From Antedon mediterranea (lineage: Eukaryota; Echinodermata; Crinoidea; Comatulida; Antedonidae): DNA of 64,000 nt. Each line of letters opens with the position of its first letter. Position 1 is the first letter of the stretch. The DNA lies in the NCBI RefSeq assembly GCF_964355755.1, contig NC_092670.1:33095795-33159794 (forward strand), given 5' to 3'. Shown in pieces: positions 9,425 through 18,699 of this stretch. The position numbers and the translations under genes are program-made. The notes beneath the pieces were generated by a model, which did not search any database, was not told the DNA's origin, and worked only from the letters and a program-made list of their open reading frames with translations.

Positions 9425-9651
9425 AGTGAAGGAATTTGGATAACGTCATAGTATAAAGCTGGCAAGTGCTGCCTGGGTGGACAGGAATAAAAGAAATATA
9501 ACAAAGGGAGCCAAGGTGGAGTCTGAATCTGAAGAGTAGAAAAAAAGAAGGTAGCTTGGTAGAGATATAAACAATTTTGGAATGAGACTAAAAAACAGCT
9601 TAAATGGTGGTTAATATTGAAACTTAAATTTTGGTAGTCAATGGAATAATT

Positions 9652-10848
9652 TTACCGATCTGGGAGTATGTTCCTAATGTAAATTCCAAAAAGTTTTGTG
9701 GTTTTAAGTAGTAATTCCCAGTGGTTTTCTTTGTATTTGCGAGTTTTGTCGCTCCATTTGACATCGTGGTCTATTGCAATAACTCTGAAATTTGCAATCG
9801 GGTGACCAGCTGAAATAAAATGTTCGGCTACATGTTGATCAAGCTTTAATTTTTTGATAGCTGATCTATGTTGTGTCATTCTCATACGGAGAGTGTTTTT
9901 TGTTTCTCCGACGTACTGTTTGCCACAAATATTACAGTTTATGAGATAAATGACGTTTTTGGTTAGACAATTAATTGATTGTCTTATCCGAAAAATGCGG
10001 CCAGTTTGGTTACTCTCAAATTTTTCAGTAGAATCAACCAATGAACAAGTTTTGCAAGATTTGCCGCAAAAGTGACTGCTCAAATTTTGGCTATCATAAG
10101 AGTTAATTTCACTCTTAAATTTGGATCGGACTAATATATCACGAAGGTTGGGAGGTCTACGAAATGCAATAATGGATGGTTCCCAAAAAACAGTCCTGAG
10201 ACGTTCTGTGGACTGTATAATGGGCATATGTTTCTTCTCAATAATAGCCCGTAATGGAGGCAACCTAGGGTGGTAGGTTGTGACCAATGGCACTCTGGTC
10301 GAATGTTTTGGGTGACGTGGTTTGTACGTCAGTGTTTGACATCGAGGAATATCTTTTGCTTGTTTTATAGCAGTTTCGATGTATTCCTTCTTGTAATTTC
10401 TCTTCCGGAGATGTCCAGTTAGTTCTTCGGTACGATTCTGAAAATCTAAATCTGAAGAACAGATAGGTCTGATACGTAATGCTTGACTGTACGGTATGTT
10501 TTTAGTACAGTGTCGGGGGTGACAACTGCTAGGGAGCAGGTACATATTTTTATCCGTGGGTTTACGGAATAGGTCAGTTTTGAGTGTACCATTTTCTATG
10601 GTCACTATAGTGTCCAAAAAATCAACGCTACTAGTGGATTTGGTAGCTGTAAATTTGATAGTGGGGTGGCCTGAATTAATATTGAGAAGAAAAGATTCCA
10701 AATTATCTTCACCATGGGTCCAGATCATGAAGATGTCGTCAATGTATCTAAACCAAACAAGTGGTTTATTTGGTTGGAGGGACAGAAAATTGGCCTCAAA
10801 TTGTCCCATAAATAAATTTGCAAAAGATGGCGCCATTTGTGTGCCCAT
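9652..10848 (-). pseudogene. RT (C-terminal part) plus GIY-YIG endonuclease, Penelope family 1
   Basis: This 398-codon frame remains open upstream of the first ATG to the truncation. Residues 1-10 carry GTQMAPSFAN, about 35-40 the catalytic YIDDIF, and about 70-80 SVDFLDTIV. A Cys-rich linker (CGKSCKTCS, about 265) precedes the GIY-YIG domain, which starts at NCNICGKQYVGET (about 305) with R and H residues downstream (RMRMTQHR). RT copies the element RNA and GIY-YIG nicks the target. The RT start is missing, so this copy cannot be autonomous, although the remaining frame is intact. Confidence 0.85.
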
Positions 10849-10889
10849 TGCTGTGCCATGAATTTGAAGGTAATGGTCATTTCCAAAAA

Positions 10890-10892
<3 letters not shown>

Positions 10893-10934
<42 letters not shown>
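10893..10934. repeat. (TA)n microsatellite
   Basis: TA run at the 5' truncation point of the family-1 Penelope copy and next to the 3' end of a family-2 copy. Confidence 0.95.
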
Positions 10935-10936
<2 letters not shown>

Positions 10937-11028
10937 GGTTCAATGTAACCGTCTAAAAAGTGCTCAATACGGTAAAGTAGAGCTAAAATATACGTTAAGT
11001 CTGGAAAAGAAGTAAAAACTACAGTTTG

Positions 11029-11077
11029 GTCTCTACAGGCTTGTTTCGTGAGTCGTGCAACTCACTCATCAGGAGAC
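11029..11077 (-). ncRNA. Hammerhead ribozyme, family 2, intact core
   Basis: Minus strand: stem I GTCTC/GAGAC (5 bp), core CTGATGA, stem II GTGAGT/ACTCAC (6 bp) with loop TGCACG, GAAA, 2-bp stem III CA/TG with loop AGCC, and cleavage triplet GTA. Every conserved hammerhead position is present. The minimal stem III is typical for Penelope elements. It lies 3' of the GIY-YIG frame. Confidence 0.85.
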
Positions 11078-11131
11078 TATAATGAGAACAATCAATTACA
11101 ACGTTGCTTATAAGCACATTTACTTGTAGAA

Positions 11132-11680
11132 TTAGCATTTACAGGTGATATGTTTTGGAAGGTCAGCTGTTATGTAACAATGCTTTCTGTGCCGGCAGGC
11201 GGACACGAGTTCGTTGCGTTTGTTTAATGTCGATAATTCAGGGTGGCGGATGATAAATAATTTCTCTTTGAGGCAGAGGTTGCATTTTTTGTTTGCGCTA
11301 CTGTATGCTTTAGCAGATTCCAAGATGCGCCATGAGATTGAATAGTCTGTGTTGTTGTCCTTGAGTGTCCAAATATGTTTACTGAGTTCGGTTGAGTTTC
11401 TAGAACGTGTATGACGGAATGATGAGGTGTGATTTCTGTATCGTGTTTTAAAATCATTTTCAGTGAGTCCGATAGAAGTTTCCGAGGTAGATTTGTCTTT
11501 GCGTGTAACTGTGGCTTGGTATATTACAGATGATTGTAGGCAATTTCCGTTTAGCGAGCATGTGTTTTTCTGTCGGCAGTTGCATGTTTTGATTTCTTGC
11601 GTGTTTTCCATGGATGTTGTTTCGGGCTGGTTGAGTATTCTCTTGTTGTGACTGTCTATTATCTGTTTCATATTGTTCAT
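11132..11680 (-). pseudogene. GIY-YIG endonuclease part, Penelope family 2 (left)
   Basis: The 182-codon frame begins at the end of the RT (MNNMKQII). It has a Cys cluster (CNCRQKNTCSLNGNC, about 33-48), then an endonuclease region with SIGLTENDFKTRYRNH (about 69-84) and a His/Cys-rich end. Where the inverted copy has TYIGLT this one has TSIGLT, so the Tyr of the YIG motif is lost. The domain probably no longer cuts, although the frame is open. Confidence 0.75.
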
Positions 11681-11689
11681 ACAACTGTA

Positions 11690-12267
11690 GCTAATCTTGA
11701 TGGTGTTTCGGTTGAATATTTTTCTTAGTTTGTTATCTTTTGGAAAATGTTTGTCTACTAGGGATAGGAATTTCTGTCCAATGTTTGTGCTGACTTTTTT
11801 GCTGAACGGTGGGTTGTACCACAGAATGTCGTTTCATTGTCTGTTTTTTTGTCTTGTCTGGGTTACCGGCTCGTATTTTAGTGTGTACTGGTATCCACTG
11901 TCGTTGAGAGTTTTCTGGTATACAGGGGCGGCTTGGTTGAATGAATTCTTGTCGGATGACAAGGACGAGAGTCGTTTGTTTATTCCGGCGGGTATATTTT
12001 TTAGGATGGTCGGTGGGTGGTTACTTTGTTGATGGATATACTGTAACGTGGCGTTTGGATTGGTGTAGGGCTGGTATGTGTTCCTCGATAGGTTTAGTTT
12101 GACGTCTAAGAAGTTAATGACTTGTTTGTTTGCTTCTATGGTAATGCGTAGGCCGTTATCTTTGAATATTTGGCATATGTCTTTTTTAATGTTTTCTGTG
12201 CTTTTAGGTGTGGTGTTTGTGACGGCAAGGCCGTCATCTCTGTAAAGTCCTATGTTGATTCCTAGTT
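11690..12267 (-). pseudogene. RT C-terminal part, Penelope family 2 (left)
   Basis: Minus-strand translation, with a stop and frame changes near 11860, follows the inverted copy: RDDGLAV, INFLDVKLNL, HPPTILKNIPAGINKRLSSL. The 5' neighbouring part of the RT is displaced to 13821-14696 by the Helitron-like insertion. Confidence 0.75.
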
Positions 12268-13820
12268 TCTATATATAAATTTACGTAAGGGCAAAATTCG
12301 GTAAATCGCGCCTTACTTCTAGAATTTTTACTCGATGGTATATAAAGTTGGTTCGTACTTTCGGTACTGATTTTAACCACCTGATGTAACCCTGTTTACT
12401 AATTAAATTAAGTTAGATAATTAGTTATTGACGATTAAAACGAATTTAGGTTCAACGATTTGCCCCAAATAGGGGTGTTTTCCGATCGTGGTATACACTG
12501 TCTAATGGATGTTCATCTTGAAAAATACCCGCCACAAAAATGCGAGGAGGCTTCGCATTTTCCTATCTCCTCCTACGATAATTGTTTTTAATAGCTGAAA
12601 ACCGGTTGAACAGTTCGAGTACAGCATCATAATGTTGAAGACAGGCCGATTTTCTTTAAAAAATACTATTTTGATACATTTAATATACGTTTTTACAAAT
12701 GTATTGATTTGTGATGAATGGAACATTCCAAATTATTTGGTTTAACCATAGAGGTTTAGATTTATGGACCCCCTTGGAGAATAAACATAAATAGTATTGC
12801 AATGCTGTACAATACTGTTAAGGTATTAACTACTTTTGATCGCAATTTGAATCGCAAATTTCTTACTGTGAGTGTTGGTACTGTTAGATGTAATATAAAA
12901 ATATATACAAATAAACTTTATTACTGTGAGTGTGGGTAGGCCCTACTGTTAGATTATAAACATATAATATACAAATAAACATTCCAAATTATTTGGTTTA
13001 ACCATAGAGGTATAGATTTAGATTTATGGGCCCCCTTGGAGAATAAACATAAATAGTATTGCAATGCTGTACAATACTGTTAAGGTATTAACCACTTTTG
13101 ATCGCAATTTGAATCGCAAATTTCTTACTGTGAGTGTTGGTACTGTTAGATGTAATATAAAAATATATACAAATAAACTTTATTACTGTGAGTGTGGGTA
13201 GGCCCTACTGTTAGATTATAAACATATAATATACAAATAAATTAACGTTATTACTGACAGTTGCTTCTCAACGTTTGTATTAATTAATAATTTAAAAATA
13301 TATAAACGTCGTAGTGGTGTATCGTTACATGTACTTTACTATTTCAATCGACTATGACAGTGAGAGTTTTAACAAAGTACCGTATTAAATCGTAAATGTT
13401 TTACTGTATTTAGTGGTATATTATTTATAGGCCTATAACACATTTAAAACAATATTTCGTTACTGAGTGGATAAGAATATATTTTAAAATGTTTCCTCTT
13501 TGTACCTATCTTCTTCCCCCATCCCTCAACTCTTAATGTTACATACAAAACACAAATTGGGTTTGTTTAAATGAGTCCAAATAAAAAAATTTGACTCATT
13601 TTGTTTCTCTCTCGGAAGTAATTCCCAGGGTGCTAATTTTGGTTGACTACATAAATAATTGTGTATATTTATTCGTTTCTGTAAACGACAATGTATTATA
13701 GTCCTGCGGTACGTACATTTGAAATCTCCATTTTTTTTCTCGCTGGAAATACTGTGTATTCGAGAACCATCTGTGGGCACGACCTAGATGGTACGCGAGC
13801 GAAGCGAGCGTGCCATCTAG
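12268..13820 (+). mobile_element. Helitron-like non-autonomous element, copy H1
   Basis: It starts TCTATATATAAATTTACG and ends in a hairpin, CTAGATGGTACGC/GCGTACCATCTAG type, closing with CTAG. Its flanks join exactly to the uninterrupted RT sequence of the inverted Penelope copy without a target duplication, and the 3' flank starts with T. TC...CTRR ends, a 3' hairpin and no duplication are Helitron hallmarks. No Rep/helicase frame is present. Related copies: 30384-32558 and 45572-46998. Confidence 0.75.
12724..13240. repeat. 256-bp tandem duplication inside H1
   Basis: Two nearly identical direct copies start at 12724 and 12980 with CATTCCAAATTATTTGG. The tandem duplication seems specific to H1. 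Confidence 0.85.
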
Positions 13821-14696
13821 TCTGTTGTAATTGGTGTAACAGGAAGCTTCCAACAAGTTCACACGTTTCTGCGCCATCATAACTACCCATAGTCACATCG
13901 AATGCTGTGGGGCCTTTCTTTTGCCATGGTTGCTGTTTGTGTGATAATATTGATTTTCTGGTATGTACGATGATTTCTCTTTTGTCGTTGGTAATATCAT
14001 CGTATCTATTAGCAAAGTATAGTGCTTTGTTCAGCAGGTCATTGCGGATAGAGGGGTAAAATTCTACGGTTTCGAAGCATATAAAGTTGTGTTGTTGTTT
14101 CTTGTCGATGCTCTTAAACCATTCGATGACCGATGAGGTATATTTCCATTGGTTGGTGCGAAGTTTTGTTGTAATTTTGCTGTTAATATGATCGAGTATA
14201 GTTTTGGTTATCTTGCCTATCTCGGATTTGGTCGGGTTTATTAATCGGCAAGTCGGTTTGTTAGTGAAGTTCGGTTTGTGGTCTTTAAGGGTTATGAAAG
14301 CATCTTTATTTGCAGTTGTATCCACTCTGTCGGCGATGTTCAATTTTGTTGCAATCCTTTTGTTTTTTCTATGAATCGTTTGTACGAGTTCAGGTTCTGC
14401 TTTCTTGTATGATTTGGTGATGTTTTCTTCTAGGAGGTTGTCATACGTCGGTGGGTCTAGTTTGTAGAAATTTGTGGTTTTGTCGGCTGCAATTAAAAGT
14501 TCGGGCTCGTTTTCAATTTTCTTGGAGTTGGTTTTTAACTTGTTGAGTAGAGGGTTGTCTACGTTTTTTAATGTTGTCGATTGTATCAGATGGAGTATGT
14601 CATCTTCGAATTTGTATAGTTCTTCGATCGGTGGTGGGTTTTTGGTAGACTTGAGCCAAATGTTTGCTTGGATGATGTGGTGGTGCCGATTAATAT
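13821..14696 (-). pseudogene. RT N-terminal part, Penelope family 2 (left)
   Basis: Minus-strand frame includes, in order, an N-terminal region (IIQANIWLKSTKNPPP), ADKTTNFYKLD, ITLKDHKPNF, motif A and TMGSYDGAETCELVG. Motif A reads CFETVEFYPSI, while the inverted copy has CFDIVEFYPSI, so the catalytic Asp is Glu here. The open frame extends across both palindrome junctions by chance, giving non-element residues at each end. About 410 bp (14280-14690) have no partner in the right arm and form the palindrome spacer. Confidence 0.75.
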
Positions 14697-15544
14697 ACCT
14701 GACCAAATCCGAGATAGGCAAGATAAGCAAAACTATACTCGATCGTATTAACAGCAAAATTACATCAAAACTTTGCACCAACAAATGGAAAAATACCTCA
14801 TCGGTCATCGAATGGTTTAAGAGCATCGACAAGAAACAACAACACAACTTTATATGCTTCGACATCGTAGAATTTTACCCCTCTATCAGCAATGACCTGC
14901 TGAACAAAGCACTAGACTTTGCTAATAGATACGATGATATTACCAACGACGAAAGAGACATCATTGTACATACCAAAAAATCAATATTATCACACAAACA
15001 GCAACCATGGCAAAAGAAAGGCCTCACAGCATTCGATGTGACTATGGGTAGTTATGATGGCGCAGAAACGTGTGAACTTGTTGGAAGCTTCCTGTTACAC
15101 CAATTACAACAGAAACTAGGAATCAACATAGGACTTTACAGAGATGACGGCCTTGCCGTCACAGACACCACACCTAAAAGCACAGAAAACATTAAAAAAG
15201 ACATATGCCAAATATTCAAAGATAACAGCCTACGCATTACCATAGAAGCAAACAAACAAGTCATTAACTTCTTAGACGTCAAACTAAACCTATCGAGGAA
15301 CACATACCAGCCCTACACCAAACCAAACGCCACGTTACAGTATATCCATCAACAAAGTAACCACCCACCGACCATCCTAAAGAATATACCCGCCGGAATA
15401 AACAAACGACTCTCGTCCTTGTCATCCGACAAGAATTCATTCAACCAAGCCGCCCCTGTATACCAGAAAACTCTCAATGACAGTGGATACCAGTACACAC
15501 TAAAATACGAGCCGGTAACCCAGACAAGACGAAAAAACAGATAA
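14697..15544 (+). pseudogene. RT, Penelope family 2 (right)
   Basis: The frame shows motif A CFDIVEFYPSI, then TMGSYDGAETCELVG, GLYRDDGLAV with both catalytic Asp, INFLDVKLNL and IPAGINKRLSSL, ending at a TAA after TRRKNR. In length it is only the palm and thumb; the N-terminal part seen in the left copy is absent. The unusual RDD, where many RTs have an aromatic residue plus DD, is shared by both copies and so is a family trait. Confidence 0.8.
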
Positions 15545-15640
15545 CGAAACGACATTCTGTGGTACAACCCACCGTTCAGCAAAAACGTCAGCACAAACAT
15601 TGGACAGAAATTCCTATCCCTAGAGATTAGCTACAGTTGT

Positions 15641-16160
15641 ATGAACAATATGAAACAGATAATAGACAGTCACAACAAGAGAATACTCAACCAGCCCGAA
15701 ACAACATCCATGGAAAACACGCAAGAAATCAAAACATGCAACTGCCGACAGAAAAACACATGCCCGCTAAACGGAAATTGCCTACAATCATCTGTAATAT
15801 ACCAAACCACAGTTACACGCAAAGAAAATCCACCTCGGAAACTTATATCGGACTCACTGAAAATGATTTTAAAACACGATACAGAAATCACACCTCATCA
15901 TTCCGTCATACACGTTCTAGAAACTCAACCGAACTCAGTAAACATATTTGGACACTCAAGGACAACAACACAGACTATTCAATCTCATGGGGCATTTTGG
16001 CATCTGCTAAAGCATACAGTAGCGCAAACAAAAAATGAAACCTCTGCCTCAAAGAGAAATTATTTATCATCCGCCACCCTAAATTATTGACATTAAACAA
16101 ACGCAACGAACTTGTGTCCGCCTGCCGGCACAGAAAGAAAGCATTGTTACATAACAGCTG
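15641..16160 (+). pseudogene. GIY-YIG endonuclease part, Penelope family 2 (right), broken
   Basis: It starts MNNMKQII like the left copy and keeps the Cys cluster. A 1-nt loss near 15828 shifts the frame, so SETYIGLTENDFKTRYRNH lies in another frame. A TGC-to-TGA change near 16036 ends the second frame early. The YIG Tyr is preserved here, unlike the left copy: the two copies have decayed at different places. Confidence 0.75.
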
Positions 16161-16246
16161 ACCTTCCAAAACATATCACCCCTAAATGCTAATTCTACAA
16201 GTAAATGTGCTTATAAGCAACTTTGTAATTGATTGTTCTCATTATA

Positions 16247-16295
16247 GTCTCCTGATGCATGAGTTGCACGACTCACGAAACAAGCCTGTAGAGAC
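16247..16295 (+). ncRNA. Hammerhead ribozyme, family 2, core mutated
   Basis: Same stems as the family-2 ribozyme at 11029-11077, but the core reads CTGATGC and the first stem II base changes too. The last A of CTGATGA is invariant in active hammerheads, so this copy is probably dead. Confidence 0.75.
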
Positions 16296-16330
16296 CAAAC
16301 TGTAGTTTTTACTTCTTTTCCAGACTTAAC

Positions 16331-16352
16331 GTATATATATATATATATATAT
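16331..16352. repeat. (TA)n microsatellite
   Basis: TA run between the family-2 and family-1 right-arm copies, in the mirror position of 10893-10934. Confidence 0.9.
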
Positions 16353-16374
16353 TTTATATAGTAGCGTTGATTTT

Positions 16375-17338
16375 TTGGACACTATAGTGACCATAGAAAA
16401 TGGTACACTCAAAACTGACCTATTCCGTAAACCCACGGATAAAAATATGTACCTGCTCCCTAGCTGTTGTCACCCCCAACACTGTACTAAAAACATACCG
16501 TACAGTCAAGCATTACGTATCAGACGTATCTGTTCTTCAGATTTAGATTTTCAGAATGGTACCGAAGAACTAACCGGACATCTCCGGAATAGAAATTACA
16601 AGAAGGAATACATCGAAACTGCTATAAAGAAAGCAAAAGATATTCCTCGATGTCAAACACTGACGTACAAACCACGTCAGCAAAAAAAATCGACCAGAGT
16701 GCCATTGGTCACAACCTACCACCATAGGTTGCCTCCATTACGGGCTATTATTGAGAAACATATGCCCATTCTACAGTCCACAGAACGTCTCAGGACTGTT
16801 TTTCCGGAACCACCCATTATTGCATTTCGTAGACCTTCCAACCTTCGTGATATATTAGTCGGATCCAAATTTAAGAGTGAAATTAACTCTCATGACAGCC
16901 AAAATTTGGGCAGTCACCTTTGCGGCAAATCTTGCAAAATTTGTTCATTGGTTGATTCTACTGAAAAATTTGAGAGTAACCAAACTGGCCGCATTTTTCG
17001 GATAAGACAATCAATTAATTGTCTAACCAAAAACGTCATTTATCCCATATACTGTAATATTTGTGGCAAACAGTACGTCGGAAAAACAAAAAAACACTCT
17101 CCGTATGAGAATGACACAACATAGATCACCTATCAAAACATTAAAGCTTGATCAACCTGTAGCCAAACATTTTAATTCAGCTGGTCACTCGATTGCAAAT
17201 TTCAGAGTTATTGCAATAGACCACGATGTCAAATGGAGCGACAAAACTCGCAAAGACAAAGAAAACCACTGGGAATTACTACTTAAAACCACAAAACCTT
17301 TTGGACTTAACATTAGGAACATACTCCCAGATCGGTAA
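16375..17338 (+). pseudogene. RT end plus GIY-YIG endonuclease, Penelope family 1 (right)
   Basis: The first frame (to 17124) encodes the RT end and the start of GIY-YIG (CNICGKQYVG). A frameshift in an A run near 17090 moves the rest (RMRMTQHRSPIK to NILPDR) to the next frame, ending at 17338. It closely follows the left copy otherwise. Non-functional because of truncation and frameshift. Confidence 0.8.
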
Positions 17339-17564
17339 AATTATTCCATTGACTACCAAAATTTAAGTTTCAATATTAACCACCATTTAAGCTGTTTTTT
17401 AGTCTCATTCCAAAATTCTTTATATCTCTACCAAGCTACCTTCTTTGTTTTCCACTCTTATTCAGACTCCACCCTGGCTCCCTTTGTTATATTTCTTTTA
17501 TTCCTGTCCATCCACGCAGCACTTACCAGCTTTTATACTATGATGTTATCCAAATTCCTTCACT

Positions 17565-17602
17565 TGCACTGATGAAGGGCTAGTGTTGCCCGAAAGCTCT
17601 GC
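17565..17602 (+). ncRNA. Hammerhead ribozyme, family 1, copy d
   Basis: Plus-strand TGCA, CTGATGA, GGGC/GCCC stem II with loop TAGTGTT, GAAA, AGCT, C, TGC. All core bases are intact. It mirrors copy c at 9387-9424. Confidence 0.7.
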
Positions 17603-17756
17603 TAACTTTTCTGGCTGTTTACTTTATCGTTTTGATTTAGCTTTTCGCTTTTTATTTTTGAATCTCCATTGAGATCAAGCCACTGATACCCACAGCATTG
17701 TCATTTTTTTTCAGTAATTTGCCTTTGGATTTATATATATATTTTATATATATATT

Positions 17757-18436
17757 TATGAATTAGATAGAACACGGGCGTCTATTACACGGTGTTTCAC
17801 GTTAAACGATCTTCAGATAGACTGAACAATACCGTATCTCGAGGTGTTATAAGGCTTTAGTCAGGTGGTATGTAAATTTTCTTGTTATGACAACATTTTG
17901 AAATCAGTTCAGACCTCTTGTTTAACAAATTTGTTTTGTTTGCATTTAGATTACATAGCTTTTCATCTAAACAAAGACTACAGCAACGCCCATAAGCCGC
18001 GTTCTTAGTGGAGGAATATTTAATTACTTTCCATTTAATTGTAAACATTACGTCATCACTTTTCAAAGACCATACGTACTAGAGAGCTCTGATTCTTTAC
18101 TGTACGTTTCTTTTTTGAAAGATTCCTTGTGATTGTTAAACCTAGTTTTAAACTGCCCACCCGTCATACCAATATATGTTTTAGTTTCGTTATTGGTTAT
18201 GAAGTTGGCGGAGTAGACAATTTCAGATGCGAGGCATGAACCATTTAGGGGGCATTCGGGTTTGTTGCGGCAATTGCACGCACTTTCTCGTTCTGTGTGG
18301 GGGTTCAGTACATTGTGGTTATGCTTGCTAATTACATTTTTTACACATGTCATACAACTATAGCTTACTTTAACATTGTTCTTATTAAATATTTTATGTA
18401 ATACGTGTCCATTGGAAAAAATGTTTTTTAATTAAT
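17757..18436 (-). mobile_element. Penelope-like element, family 3, 5' truncated
   Basis: Minus strand: a GIY-YIG part with MTCVKNVISKHN, Cys cluster CNCRNKPECPLNGSC and KTYIGMTGGQFKTRFNNH (18063-18353), a frame break, then CCSLCLDEKLCNL to the end near 17866. It is distinct in sequence from families 1 and 2. The RT is missing; the element stops at the deleted LTR at 18437. A degenerate hammerhead follows the coding part. Confidence 0.75.
17780..17822 (-). ncRNA. Hammerhead-like motif, family 3
   Basis: Minus strand: stem I GTCTAT/ATAGAC (6 bp, perfect), core CTGAAGA (position 7 is variable in hammerheads), GAAA, short stem III from CAC/GTG, and GTA cleavage site. Stem II is weak: CG/CG with a T-T mismatch at its base. 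Probably a degraded ribozyme. Confidence 0.5.
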
Positions 18437-18485
18437 TGTAAAAAGGTTCGTGCGAAATTTGTCTAATTACGATCACAGGTTACAC

Positions 18486-18505
18486 TGGTGCCGCAGACCA
18501 AGACG
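18486..18505 (+). promoter_or_regulatory. Probable tRNA primer-binding site
   Basis: TGGTGCCGCAGACCAAG begins one base after the LTR end. TGG is the expected complement of a tRNA CCA end. I cannot name the tRNA. Confidence 0.5.
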
Positions 18506-18699
18506 TTTTTTAACTTCTAACGGAAAAAGCAGTCGAATTAAAATGTCTTTTTACCCTCCTGCTGTCATCGACATCGGTATATGCTTCGTACTTGTATTCG
18601 CCCGTCACACCGGTCATTAACACGCTCAATCGTCCGGCAGTTTCATTTCTACATTGACTCGTTTGTTCACGGAAGTAAAGGGTTGTATTTCTTTTTTTT

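Larger units (their letters stand above)
9255..10892 (-). mobile_element. Penelope-like element, family 1, left copy (5' truncated)
   Basis: Minus-strand retroelement with an RT followed by a GIY-YIG endonuclease, then a 3' segment with a hammerhead. The 5' side stops at a (TA)n tract (10893) just upstream of the RT motif GTAMGTQMAPS, so the N-terminal part and most of the palm are missing. The 3' segment (9255-9650) matches pLTR copies a and b. An inverted copy lies at 16353-17735. Confidence 0.85.
10935..12267 (-). mobile_element. Penelope-like element, family 2, left copy, 3' part
   Basis: Minus-strand element: hammerhead segment, GIY-YIG frame and the C-terminal part of the RT. It is cut at 12268 by a Helitron-like insertion and continues at 13821. 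The RT ends here at GINIGLYRDDGLAV, whose two Asp residues are the catalytic pair. Its inverted partner is 14697-16330. Confidence 0.85.
14697..16330 (+). mobile_element. Penelope-like element, family 2, right copy (inverted)
   Basis: Plus-strand partner of 10935-12267 plus 13821-14270. It is 5' truncated in the RT (first residues correspond to KSEIGK) and runs through RT, GIY-YIG and the hammerhead to a (TA)n tract. It lacks the Helitron-like insertion, so that insertion came after the duplication. Confidence 0.85.
16353..17735 (+). mobile_element. Penelope-like element, family 1, right copy (inverted)
   Basis: Plus-strand partner of 9255-10892, more strongly 5' truncated (starts at SVDFLDTIV). 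It includes the GIY-YIG region and the 3' segment with a hammerhead. It ends at another TA run. Confidence 0.85.

Noticed and set aside
18541-18620. Possible gag start of the Gypsy element (ATGTCTTTTTACCCTCC)
   Set aside because: The frame ends after about 25 codons and shows no gag motif.
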